Below are positions 56,015 through 64,000 of a stretch of DNA of 64,000 nt, one piece after another (the first letter of the stretch is position 1; each line of letters begins with the position of its first letter). Origin of the DNA: Pseudomonas azadiae (GTDB lineage: Bacteria > Pseudomonadota > Gammaproteobacteria > Pseudomonadales > Pseudomonadaceae); contig NZ_JAHSTY010000002.1 of NCBI RefSeq assembly GCF_019145355.1, forward strand, positions 1,240,001 to 1,304,000, written 5' to 3'. The notes beneath the pieces are model-generated. The model had not been told where the DNA came from. It saw only the letters and a list, made by a program, of their open reading frames with translations, and ran no database searches. A program made the position numbers and the translations under genes.

Positions 56015-56512
56015 ATGGCCAAAGAAGGTTCGGTAGCCCCCAAGGAACGTATCAACATTACATTCAAGCCCGCCATCGGCGGGGCGCAGGAAGAAGTCGA
56101 GCTGCCATTGAAGCTGTTGGTGCTGGGCGATTTCACCCAGCGTGAGGATGTGCGCAAGCTTGAAGATCGCAAGCCCATCGCGATCGACAAGAACACCCTG
56201 GATGACGTGCTGGCCAAACAGGCGTTGAGCCTGACACTGAACGTGCCCAATCGCCTGCAGGAGGAGGCGGACGTTGAGGCGCTCGACATTGAGGTGCGCA
56301 TTAACTGCATGAAGGATTTCAACCCCGCCAACCTGGTTGAGCAGGTGCCCGAGTTGCACAAGCTGATGGCGTTGCGCGAGGCGCTCATGGCCCTCAAGGG
56401 ACCCTTGGGCAACACCCCGAGCTTTCGCAAGGCTATCGAGCAGGCCCTGACCGATGACGAGTCCCGCGCGCGCGTACTGGCGGAGCTCGGCCTGGGCGAC
56501 CCCGCGGCCTGA
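56015..56512 (+). CDS. tssB: TssB, type VI sheath small subunit
   Basis: This 165-residue protein shows the TssB/VipA pattern: NITFKPAIGGAQEEVELPLKLLVLGDFTQRED and LEALDIEVRINCMKDFNP-like segments. It assembles with TssC into the contractile sheath. GGAG precedes the ATG, and it is followed by tssC after 27 bases. Confidence 0.95.
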   Translation: MAKEGSVAPKERINITFKPAIGGAQEEVELPLKLLVLGDFTQREDVRKLEDRKPIAIDKNTLDDVLAKQALSLTLNVPNRLQEEADVEALDIEVRINCMKDFNPANLVEQVPELHKLMALREALMALKGPLGNTPSFRKAIEQALTDDESRARVLAELGLGDPAA

Positions 56513-56539
56513 CATTTTCAGTAAAAGGACACTGACCCC

Positions 56540-58015
56540 ATGACTACCCAACAGCATTCGCTACCTGAACAGACCGCTGCCCCGTACAGCATCCTCGACA
56601 ACATCGTTGCGCAGACGCTACTGAGCGCGGATGACGAGGCTTACGGCATTGCCAGGCGTGGCGTGTCGGCGTTCATCGAAGAGTTGATCAAGCCGCAGAA
56701 CCGTGGCGAGCCCGTCAAGAAACGCCTGGTCGACCGGATGATTGCCGAGATCGACACAAAGCTCAGCCTGCAGATGGACGAGATTTTGCACCACCCGCAG
56801 TTCCAGGCCCTGGAAGCCTCCTGGAAAGGCTTGCAGTTGCTGGTCGAGCGCACCAACTTCCGCGAGAACATCAAGATCGAACTGCTCAACGTCTCCCGGC
56901 AAGACCTGCTCGAAGACTTCGAAGACTCACCGGAAGTGACCCAGTCCGGGTTGTACAAGCATATCTACAGCGCCGAATACGGCCAGTTTGGCGGTCAGCC
57001 GGTGGGGGCGGTCATCGCCAACTACTTCCTGTCACCCAGTGCGCCCGATGTGAAGCTGATGCAGTACGCATCCAGTGTGGCCTGCATGGCCCATGCGCCT
57101 TTTATCGCCGCGGCCGGGCCCGCATTCTTCGGGCTGGAAAGCTTTACCGGCTTACCGGACCTCAAAGACCTGAAGGACCATTTCGAAGGCCCGCAATTTG
57201 CCAAATGGCAAAGCTTTCGCCAAAGCGAGGACGCACGTTATATCGGGTTGACCGTGCCGCGGTTCCTGCTTCGTACGCCCTACGATCCCCTTGAGTGCCC
57301 GGTCAAGACCTTCGCCTACCAGGAGAACGTGGTCAACAGCCACGAGCACTACCTGTGGGGCAATACCGCCTACGCCTTTGCCACACGCTTGACCGACAGT
57401 TTCGCGCGCTTTCGCTGGTGCCCGAACATCATCGGCCCGCAAAGCGGGGGAGCGGTGGAAGACTTGCCGTTGCATCACTTCCATAGCATGGGCGAAATCG
57501 AAACCAAGATTCCGACGGAAGTGCTGGTTTCGGACCGCCGCGAATACGAGCTCGCCCAAGAGGGCTTCATCGCCTTGACCATGCGCAAGGGCAGCGACAA
57601 TGCCGCGTTCTTCTCGGCCAGCTCGGTCCAGAAGCCAAAACACTTCGGCCTCAGCCCCGAAGGTAAGGAAGCCGAGCTCAATTACCGCCTGGGTACGCAG
57701 TTGCCCTACATGATGGTGGTCAATCGCCTGGCCCACTACCTCAAAGTCCTTCAGCGCGAACAACTGGGCTCATGGAAGGAGCGCACCGACCTGGAGCTGG
57801 AACTCAATAAATGGATTCGCCAGTACGTCGCCGATCAGGAAAACCCGAGTGCCGAAGTGCGTGGGCGGCGTCCGCTGCGGGCAGCCCGGATTGTCGTCAG
57901 TGACGTCGAGGGTGAACCCGGCTGGTATCGCGTGAACCTGAGCGTGCGCCCCCACTTCAAGTACATGGGGGCGGACTTCACACTGTCCCTGGTTGGCAAG
58001 CTCGACAAAGAATGA
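56540..58015 (+). CDS. tssC: TssC, type VI sheath large subunit
   Basis: This 491-residue TssC/VipB protein has signature segments WKGLQLLVERTNFRENIKIELLNVS, GQFGGQPVGAVIANYFLSP, FAYQENVVNSHEHYLWGNTAYAFATRL and RYLGTQLPYMMVVNRLAHYLKVLQRE-like text. It forms the contractile sheath with TssB and is recycled by ClpV. The stop overlaps the tssE start (ATGA). Confidence 0.96.
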   Translation: MTTQQHSLPEQTAAPYSILDNIVAQTLLSADDEAYGIARRGVSAFIEELIKPQNRGEPVKKRLVDRMIAEIDTKLSLQMDEILHHPQFQALEASWKGLQLLVERTNFRENIKIELLNVSRQDLLEDFEDSPEVTQSGLYKHIYSAEYGQFGGQPVGAVIANYFLSPSAPDVKLMQYASSVACMAHAPFIAAAGPAFFGLESFTGLPDLKDLKDHFEGPQFAKWQSFRQSEDARYIGLTVPRFLLRTPYDPLECPVKTFAYQENVVNSHEHYLWGNTAYAFATRLTDSFARFRWCPNIIGPQSGGAVEDLPLHHFHSMGEIETKIPTEVLVSDRREYELAQEGFIALTMRKGSDNAAFFSASSVQKPKHFGLSPEGKEAELNYRLGTQLPYMMVVNRLAHYLKVLQREQLGSWKERTDLELELNKWIRQYVADQENPSAEVRGRRPLRAARIVVSDVEGEPGWYRVNLSVRPHFKYMGADFTLSLVGKLDKE

Positions 58016-58431
58016 GCGCAGGCCACGGAATGCCCGACCATCAAAGCCTTTTCGAGCGGCTCGAACGCCTGGCAACTGCCCCAGCGTGTGGTGTGACATC
58101 CGTTGCACTGCATCTTGGGAAAATGCTCAGTATCCGTGCCGGCAGTGTGCAGACACTGCCGGACTACGGCGTGCCCGACCTCAACGATATGAACCAGAGC
58201 CTGCATGAGTCATTGAGCCAGTCGCGTCTGTTGATCGAGCGATTTATCCGAGCCTACGAGCCACGCTTGAAGCAGGTGCGGGTGACGGCGTTACCGCGGG
58301 CGAGCGACCCACTGGCTCTCGCGTTCGCTATCGAGGCCATTCTGGTGGTCAAGGGCAGCAAACAACCCGTAGCGTTTACCGCGCGCCTACGTGATAGCGG
58401 CCCGGTCGAGGTCTTGCCCGATGTCCTTTAA
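58012..58431 (+). CDS. tssE: TssE, gp25-like type VI baseplate protein
   Basis: This 139-residue protein of the GPW/gp25 family has the short N-terminus DHQSLFERLERL, the LPDYGVPDLNDMNQSLHESLSQSRLLIERFIRAYEPRL segment and a C-terminal beta region. TssE nucleates the sheath on the baseplate. It overlaps tssC by four bases and tssF by eleven. ATG 58030 is an alternative start. Confidence 0.92.
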   Translation: MSAGHGMPDHQSLFERLERLATAPACGVTSVALHLGKMLSIRAGSVQTLPDYGVPDLNDMNQSLHESLSQSRLLIERFIRAYEPRLKQVRVTALPRASDPLALAFAIEAILVVKGSKQPVAFTARLRDSGPVEVLPDVL

Positions 58432-60208
58432 CCGTTATTACCAAAGCGAGTTGAGTGCCTTGCGCAAGCTAGGGCGGCAGTTTTCTGAACGCAATCCTGC
58501 GCTTGCGCCCTTTCTCGCAGAGCCCGGCCAGGATCCGGATGTGGAGCGGTTGCTGGAAGGCTTTGCGTTTCTCACCGGTCGCCTGCGTCAGAAACTGGAT
58601 GACGAGCTTCCAGAGCTGACGCATTCGCTGATGCACCTGCTGTGGCCCAATTACATGCGGCCGATGCCCGCGTTCAGCATTCTGCAGTTCGACCCGTTGA
58701 AGCATTCCGGGTCCCCCGTGTGGGTCAAGCGGGATACTCCGGTAGAAAGCGCCGCCGTCAATGCCCAACGTTGCCGCTTTCGTACCTGTTACGACACGCA
58801 GGTCCTTCCTCTGCAACTGAGTGCGCTGGAGTGCAGCTCCCAGGCAGAACGGGGAGTGTTGAGCCTGCGTCTTGAGATGAGTGCCGAGGGTAATTTCTGT
58901 GAGTGGACCTTCGATCAATTGCGCCTGCACCTGGCGGGAGACCGCTACATCAGCCAGGAACTGTACCTGAGCCTGTTGCGTCAGCTTGATGGTATCGAGC
59001 TGCTGCCTTTGGGGCGCGATGGTCTGCCGATCAGCGACATCAATGGTCAGGCAATCTCGCTGCGGCTGGGCGCCGATCAGGTAAAACCAGTGGGTTTCAC
59101 TGAGGAACAGGCATTGCTCCCGTATCCGCTGAACACTTTTCAGGGCTATCGCCATCTCCAGGAGTACTTCGCCTTTCCCGATAAGTACCTGTTCGTCGAT
59201 GTAACAGGGCTGGACGCACTGCACGCATTGCCCGGCGACGTGCTCAAACAGGTGCACGCTGTGCTGTTGCGCTTTGAATTGCGCGCACCATGGCGTGAGT
59301 CCCAACAGCCCAGCCTGGATAACGTGAAGCTTTACTGCACGCCTATCGTCAACTTGTTCAAGCATGACGCGGTGCCCATTCGCCTGGACGGCAAGCAAGA
59401 CGAATACCTGCTGATGCCTGGCGAATATTCGCGAGAGAGCGCCAGCGTATTTTCCGTAGACCGTGTGACGGGGTGGCGGCCTGGAGGGCTTGGGCATCAG
59501 GCTTACGTACCCTTCGAATCCTTCGAGCATGACGGCGATACCGATCTGTCGGAGCGCCCCGCGAGCTACAGCATTCGCCAACGGCCATCGGCACAGCATG
59601 CAGGGCTCGATACATGGCTTGGGTTTGGTACGGGTCCGCGGCAGGACACGCAAACGCTGTCGGTCGAGCTGACGTGCACCAATCACGACCTGCCTCGATT
59701 GTTGCAGGTCGGGGACATCAACCAGCCTTGCGAACACACGCCGGAGGGCTTGTCGTTCCGCAATATCCGCGCAGCGACAGCGAGTTTCTCTCCGCCTCTG
59801 GACCAGGATTTTCTCTGGCGGCTTATCAGCAACATGTCGCTCAACTACCTGTCTTTGAGCGACATCAATGCCTTGAAGGTGATCCTTCGCACCTATGACT
59901 TTCCTCGCTACCACGACCGGCAGGCACAGAAGGTCAGCGACAGAAGGCTGGGCGCGCTGCGATCCGTCAGCCATGAAGCGGTTGACCGTTTGCAGCGTGG
60001 CTTGCCGTTCCGTGGAGTACGAATTGAATTGATCATCGACCCCCAAGGCTTTCTGGGGCTGGGCGAGGTGTTTGTGTTTGCGTCGGTGCTCAACGAATTC
60101 TTCGGGCTTTACGCCAGCCTCAATGCCTACCACGAACTAAGCGTCATCAGCACACAAGGAGACGTGTACCTATGGCCACCACGGATGGGGCAGCAGCCCC
60201 TGTTTTGA
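58421..60208 (+). CDS. tssF: TssF, type VI baseplate subunit
   Basis: This 595-residue TssF/VasA protein has the typical start MSFNRYYQSELSALRKLGRQFSERNPALAPFLAE and the LLEGFAFLTGRLRQKLDDELPELTHSLMHLLWP segment. It forms the baseplate wedge with TssG and TssK. ATG 58421 lies within tssE. Its 3' end overlaps tssG by 37 bases, an unusually long overlap within the operon. Confidence 0.95.
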   Translation: MSFNRYYQSELSALRKLGRQFSERNPALAPFLAEPGQDPDVERLLEGFAFLTGRLRQKLDDELPELTHSLMHLLWPNYMRPMPAFSILQFDPLKHSGSPVWVKRDTPVESAAVNAQRCRFRTCYDTQVLPLQLSALECSSQAERGVLSLRLEMSAEGNFCEWTFDQLRLHLAGDRYISQELYLSLLRQLDGIELLPLGRDGLPISDINGQAISLRLGADQVKPVGFTEEQALLPYPLNTFQGYRHLQEYFAFPDKYLFVDVTGLDALHALPGDVLKQVHAVLLRFELRAPWRESQQPSLDNVKLYCTPIVNLFKHDAVPIRLDGKQDEYLLMPGEYSRESASVFSVDRVTGWRPGGLGHQAYVPFESFEHDGDTDLSERPASYSIRQRPSAQHAGLDTWLGFGTGPRQDTQTLSVELTCTNHDLPRLLQVGDINQPCEHTPEGLSFRNIRAATASFSPPLDQDFLWRLISNMSLNYLSLSDINALKVILRTYDFPRYHDRQAQKVSDRRLGALRSVSHEAVDRLQRGLPFRGVRIELIIDPQGFLGLGEVFVFASVLNEFFGLYASLNAYHELSVISTQGDVYLWPPRMGQQPLF

Positions 60209-61179
60209 CGCACCTTTCGCGCAGCATTCGCGAGTACTCGCTGTACCAGGCAATTTTGCAGGTGATCAAGCGTCTGCGCGATGCCCATCCGCTGCTGGGC
60301 GACGACGCGTTGTATGGCCTGTTGGAGTTTGAGGCCAACCCAGGTCTTGGTTTTCCCGGACACGATATTGATCGAGTGGAGTTTTTTACCGAGCACGACC
60401 AGCTGCGTGCGCGTCTGCGCCTCAATGTACTGGGCCTGTGTGGCGCGGGATCGCCTTTACCCGCGTTTTATAGCGAGCAGGCGTGCGCCGATGGTGTGAG
60501 TGGCAAGACCACGCGTGACTTCCTGAACGTATTTCACGACCGCCTGCAGCGACTGATGCTGCCGATCTGGCGCAAGTATCGCTATCGAGCGTGTTTCCAG
60601 ACGGGCGCGCGTGATGCGTTTTCCGAGCAGGTGTTCGCATTGATCGGCTTTAGCGGGCGACAGATTCGCAAGGCTGCGCAGGTGGATTGCAAACGGCTGT
60701 TGCCGTACCTGGGGTTACTGAGCCTGCGGGTGCATTCGGCAGCCTTGATAGAGAAAGTGCTGCGCTACTACTTCAAGCACGACAGGTTGTTCATCGAACA
60801 ATGGGTCCTGCGCACGGTGGTCATCGCCGACTCGCAGAGCAACCGCCTTGGCGTTGCGAACAGCGTGCTCGGCCATGACCAGGTACTGGGAAGCCGGGTC
60901 GCCGACCGCAGTGGCAAGTTCAGGGTGCACCTGCGGGACCTGGGCTGGCAGCAATTCCATGGGTTCCTGCCTACCGGCACGGACTACCCGCCGCTGTGTT
61001 CGTTGCTGCGGCTGACGGTTCGGGAGCCTTTGGCCTATGACCTGCGCCTGGTACTGGCCAAGGAAGAGATCAGGCCGTTGCACATTGGCGAACGCAATGT
61101 CTGTCGCCTCGGCTGGACCAGTTGGCTGGCCCATGAGCGCGCCGATGGCGTGGTCATGGTGCCGAGCAACGCTAATTAG
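60172..61179 (+). CDS. tssG: TssG, type VI baseplate subunit
   Basis: This 335-residue TssG/VasB protein shows the family segments FEANPGLGFPGHDIDRVEFF, LNVLGLCGAGSPLPAFYSEQA and FLNVFHDRLQRLMLPIWRKYRY. It forms part of the baseplate with TssF. The start within the end of tssF implies translational coupling. Confidence 0.94.
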   Translation: MATTDGAAAPVLTHLSRSIREYSLYQAILQVIKRLRDAHPLLGDDALYGLLEFEANPGLGFPGHDIDRVEFFTEHDQLRARLRLNVLGLCGAGSPLPAFYSEQACADGVSGKTTRDFLNVFHDRLQRLMLPIWRKYRYRACFQTGARDAFSEQVFALIGFSGRQIRKAAQVDCKRLLPYLGLLSLRVHSAALIEKVLRYYFKHDRLFIEQWVLRTVVIADSQSNRLGVANSVLGHDQVLGSRVADRSGKFRVHLRDLGWQQFHGFLPTGTDYPPLCSLLRLTVREPLAYDLRLVLAKEEIRPLHIGERNVCRLGWTSWLAHERADGVVMVPSNAN

Positions 61180-61191
61180 GGATGAATCATT

Positions 61192-63624
61192 ATGATGAAC
61201 GTGGACCTGCAACAACTTATCCAGACCTTGACCGCCCGCGCTCGCCGCGATCTGGAGCGCTCGGCCGAACGCTGTGTCCTGCGCGGCGGCGGGGAGGTGC
61301 TGGTGGAAGACCTGTTGCTGACCTTGCTTGAGCATCACGACGGCCTGGTGGCGAGGGCCTTGGCCGACGCGGATATCGACGCCGGCGAGCTGCAAGCCAC
61401 ACTGCAGCCCAAGGTGAAGGCGAGTGCCTCGCGCAATCCGGTGTTTGCCCAGGCGCTTGTGCAATGGCTGCAACAGGCCCTGATGGTGGCTCATCTGGAG
61501 TTGCGGCAGACTGAGGTCGATCATGGCGCCCTGTTTCTGGCCCTGTTGCGTCACCCGCTGCATCACGCGGGGAGTGCCTACCAGGGCTTGTTGAACCGGT
61601 TGGATGCGCAGCGTGTGCGCGACTTCGTATTGAGCCAGGCGTCACAAAGCAATCCAGGGCCGATGGATGAGTCATTGCTGGAGCGCTTCACCCATGACAT
61701 GACGCGCCAGGCCCGTGAAGGGCGTATCGATCCAGTGTTGTGCCGCGATGCCGAGATCGGCCAGTTGATCGACATACTCATGCGCAGGCGCAAGAACAAT
61801 CCGATCCTCGTCGGCGAAGCCGGGGTAGGCAAGACGGCCGTTGTCGAAGGCCTCGCGCTTCGCGTTGCCAGCGCACAGGTGCCGCAGGCTCTCCAGGACG
61901 TCCGAGTCCTGACCCTGGACATGGGCCTGCTCCAGGCCGGCGCCAGCATCAAGGGGGAATTCGAGCGGCGCCTCAAGGGTGTGATCGATGAGGTCAATGC
62001 TTCGCCACGACCGGTGATCCTGTTTATTGATGAGGCGCATACGCTGGTAGGGGCGGGTGCGCAAGCCGGTGCGTCGGATGCCGCCAATCTGCTCAAGCCG
62101 GCCTTGGCCCGTGGCGAGCTGCGCACCATCGCCGCCACCACCTGGTCGGAATACAAGAAATACTTCGAAAAAGATCCTGCGTTGGCGCGGCGTTTCCAGC
62201 CCGTGCTGGTGGAAGAGCCCAGTGTCGAGCAAGCGGTGTCGATCTTGCGCGGGTTGGTGCCTGTGTATGAGCGCAGCCATGGCGTCTACGTGCGCGACGA
62301 TGCGGTCGTGGCGGCGGCGCAGTTGAGTGCCCGTTACCTGACCGGGCGCCAGTTACCCGATAAGGCGGTGGATGTGCTGGACACCGCGTGCGCCCGTTTG
62401 AAAATCAGCCGGGAGACAGCGCCACAAGCACTGCAATGCCTGTACTCGGAACAAGCGGAGGGCGCCCGGCAGCTTCAGGCAATGAGCCGCGACAGGGACG
62501 CAGGGTTTCCCGTGGATGAACAGCGCCTTCACGGGTTGAACCTGCGCATGCAGGCCGTGGAAAACGAGCGTGGGCATCTGGAGCGGAGCTGGCGGGAACA
62601 GCAAGGATCGGCGCAGCAGGTGTGCCCGCGCATGGTGGCGCAGGTCATCAGTGCCTGGACTGGCATCCCGGTTGAACAATTGGCGTTCGAGCACAGTGCA
62701 CGGGTTCTGGGCTTTGCCGATGCGCTGCGTTCGCGAATCCTCGGCCAGGAGCAAGCGGTGCAGGCCCTGGATCGCAACCTGCGCGCCGTGGCCGCAGGGC
62801 TCCACAACGCCGACGCGCCGGTCGGTGTGTTCCTGCTGGTCGGCCCAAGTGGTGTGGGCAAGACCGAGACTGCGCTGGCCCTTGGCGATCTGTTGTATGG
62901 GGGAGAGCGCTTCGTCACGACCCTCAATATGTCGGAGTTCCAGGAAAAACACTCACTGTCTCGGTTGATTGGCGCACCGCCCGGTTACGTCGGTTTCGGC
63001 GAGGGCGGTGTGCTGACAGAAGCCGTGCGCCAGCGCCCGTATTCTGTCGTGCTGCTCGATGAGGTCGAGAAAGCCGACCCGGAAGTGTTGAACCTGTTCT
63101 ACCAGATTTTCGACAAGGGCCGGGCCAATGACGGGGAAGGCCGGGAAATCGACTTTCGCAACACACTGATCCTGATGACTTCCAACCTGGGCAGCGCGTG
63201 CATCAGTGAATGCTGCGCGGGCGGCCAGCGACCTGACGCGCACGTGCTGCAAGAGGCGATCCGCCCGCTGCTGCGCGAGCACTTCAAACCCGCGTTGTTG
63301 GCCCGGATGCGTGTGGTTCCGTATTACCCGGTCACGGGTGAGGTTCTGCATGACCTCGCAAGGCTCAAGCTGGAACGCCTGGGGCAGCGGCTGCACCTGC
63401 GTAAATTGGCGTTCAGCTATACGCCAGAGCTGGTTGCACACATGGCCGAGCGTTGCGCCCACGGGGACAGCGGCGCTCGTTATATCGACCAGTGGATCGA
63501 GCTGCATGTGTTGCCGCAGATTGTGGATCGTCTGCTGGCGGCCATGGCTCAAGGCGAACCCTTGGCGCATGTGCATGCGCGCCTGGACGCCAATGGCTAT
63601 CCACTCTGTGAGTTCAGCCAATGA
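61192..63624 (+). CDS. clpV: TssH/ClpV, type VI sheath-recycling AAA+ ATPase
   Basis: This 810-residue ClpB-related protein has an N-terminal sheath-binding domain, then a first AAA+ module (Walker A GEAGVGKTAVVEG, Walker B ILFIDEAHTLVGAG) and a middle coiled coil. The second AAA+ module follows (Walker A GPSGVGKTETALALG, Walker B VVLLDEVEKADPEV). It disassembles contracted TssB/TssC sheaths. Two consecutive ATG codons form the start. The stop overlaps the next gene (ATGA). Confidence 0.95.
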   Translation: MMNVDLQQLIQTLTARARRDLERSAERCVLRGGGEVLVEDLLLTLLEHHDGLVARALADADIDAGELQATLQPKVKASASRNPVFAQALVQWLQQALMVAHLELRQTEVDHGALFLALLRHPLHHAGSAYQGLLNRLDAQRVRDFVLSQASQSNPGPMDESLLERFTHDMTRQAREGRIDPVLCRDAEIGQLIDILMRRRKNNPILVGEAGVGKTAVVEGLALRVASAQVPQALQDVRVLTLDMGLLQAGASIKGEFERRLKGVIDEVNASPRPVILFIDEAHTLVGAGAQAGASDAANLLKPALARGELRTIAATTWSEYKKYFEKDPALARRFQPVLVEEPSVEQAVSILRGLVPVYERSHGVYVRDDAVVAAAQLSARYLTGRQLPDKAVDVLDTACARLKISRETAPQALQCLYSEQAEGARQLQAMSRDRDAGFPVDEQRLHGLNLRMQAVENERGHLERSWREQQGSAQQVCPRMVAQVISAWTGIPVEQLAFEHSARVLGFADALRSRILGQEQAVQALDRNLRAVAAGLHNADAPVGVFLLVGPSGVGKTETALALGDLLYGGERFVTTLNMSEFQEKHSLSRLIGAPPGYVGFGEGGVLTEAVRQRPYSVVLLDEVEKADPEVLNLFYQIFDKGRANDGEGREIDFRNTLILMTSNLGSACISECCAGGQRPDAHVLQEAIRPLLREHFKPALLARMRVVPYYPVTGEVLHDLARLKLERLGQRLHLRKLAFSYTPELVAHMAERCAHGDSGARYIDQWIELHVLPQIVDRLLAAMAQGEPLAHVHARLDANGYPLCEFSQ

Positions 63625-64000
63625 GCGATCCGCAGTTCACCCAGGCGCCCGATGCTCCGGCTTATGCCGACGCGCTGCTCGGTTGGTTCATTCGCCTGGG
63701 CATCGATAGCGACGAAGCCACGTTGCCTGGCTTGTGCGTTGCGGCGGTAGCGCAACTGAGCCAGTGCGAGCTCAGCCAGTGGTACTGGCGAGATGAATCC
63801 ACCGGCCGGCTTGAGCTGATTGCGCAACATCTACCCGCAGCCCTTCGCCCCGTCGATCCGGTCTGCGCCAAGGACTTCCAGCACGAGCAGATGTTGCACT
63901 ATGTGCTTCGCCATCAGACGGCTCTCAACCTGCAAGACCTTGCAGGCAGCGTCTACGAGTGCGGGTTCCTGCCTGCCATGGCGGCGCCCTGGCAAGCGGT
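63621..64000 (+). CDS. GAF-domain protein, probable N-terminus of a sigma-54 activator of the T6SS (partial)
   Basis: An open frame of 126 codons starts at an ATG overlapping the clpV stop and runs off the right edge. It begins MSDPQFTQAPDAPAYADALL and looks like a GAF domain (LPGLCVAAVAQLSQCELSQWYWRDE). In P. aeruginosa H2- and H3-type clusters the gene after clpV encodes a sigma-54 activator (Sfa2, Sfa3) with such an N-terminal domain, so that is the likely identity. The AAA+ and helix-turn-helix parts are outside the window. Confidence 0.7.
   Translation, partial: MSDPQFTQAPDAPAYADALLGWFIRLGIDSDEATLPGLCVAAVAQLSQCELSQWYWRDESTGRLELIAQHLPAALRPVDPVCAKDFQHEQMLHYVLRHQTALNLQDLAGSVYECGFLPAMAAPWQA

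Noticed and set aside
58469..60133. Minus-strand open frame of 554 codons in the T6SS cluster
   Set aside because: It is antisense to tssF, and the operon on the plus strand is continuous and coupled.

Overview
The window looks like chromosome from the Pseudomonas fluorescens group. Three things point there: GC-rich coding sequence, the many short inverted REP pairs (REPINs) of the GGAGC-GGCTTGC-GCGA type typical of that group, and gene sets well known from pseudomonads (lexA2-imuA-imuB-dnaE2, the bdhA/GntP/HbcR 3-hydroxybutyrate locus, yejABEF, a T6SS core cluster). No rRNA, tRNA, CRISPR array, prophage or insertion sequence was seen.

Layout. 1-5.0 kb: a large Rhs effector on the minus strand, with an AT-rich C-terminal toxin tip and the first 28 codons of a probable immunity gene running off the left edge. 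5.1-11 kb: the SOS mutagenesis cassette lexA2-imuA-imuB-dnaE2, genes coupled by ATGA overlaps, under a perfect LexA2 palindrome. A REPIN sits inside the dnaE2 reading frame. 11-15.3 kb: a soluble PAS hybrid histidine kinase overlapping a short UvrA-like ATPase gene. 15.5-25 kb: metabolic and housekeeping genes (second-type transketolase, DUF465, 2-oxoadipate dioxygenase/decarboxylase, GH63-like glucosidase, SCP2, phosphatase, SohB) separated by REPINs. 25-27.3 kb: an isolated sugar-binding protein and a polyol dehydrogenase without permease or ATPase genes. 27.6-30 kb: TerC-CBS-CorC membrane protein and small proteins. 30.2-36.9 kb: an amino-acid-type ABC transporter, RidA, IclR regulator, a PLP enzyme of the D-threonine aldolase/dehydratase fold and KDG kinase, which together read as a D-glucosaminate uptake and degradation locus. 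37-39.8 kb: a parvulin and a second PAS hybrid kinase. 40-45.8 kb: the 3-hydroxybutyrate/acetoacetate locus with a complete sigma-54 promoter architecture. 45.9-51.4 kb: the yejABEF peptide/microcin ABC importer. 51.5-53.4 kb: a second parvulin, DUF1543 and an aldo/keto reductase. 53.4 kb to the end: a type VI secretion cluster with hcp divergent from tssA-B-C-E-F-G-H and the start of a GAF-domain regulator cut by the right edge.

How the parts fit. The Rhs protein and the T6SS could act together (effector and machine), although no vgrG, PAAR or eag gene is in view. The lexA2 cassette and the adjacent UvrA-like protein suggest a DNA-damage-response neighbourhood. The IclR locus would feed KDG to the Entner-Doudoroff pathway, and the hbc locus would turn 3-hydroxybutyrate into acetoacetyl-CoA. 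The most unusual observations are the in-frame REPIN in dnaE2, the fully readable sigma-54/IHF/UAS module whose distal activator site lies in the 3' end of the regulator gene, the LexA2 operator superimposed on the start of lexA2, and a cluster of six TGCGCA palindromes between hcp and tssA. No clearly unprecedented multi-gene system was recognised.
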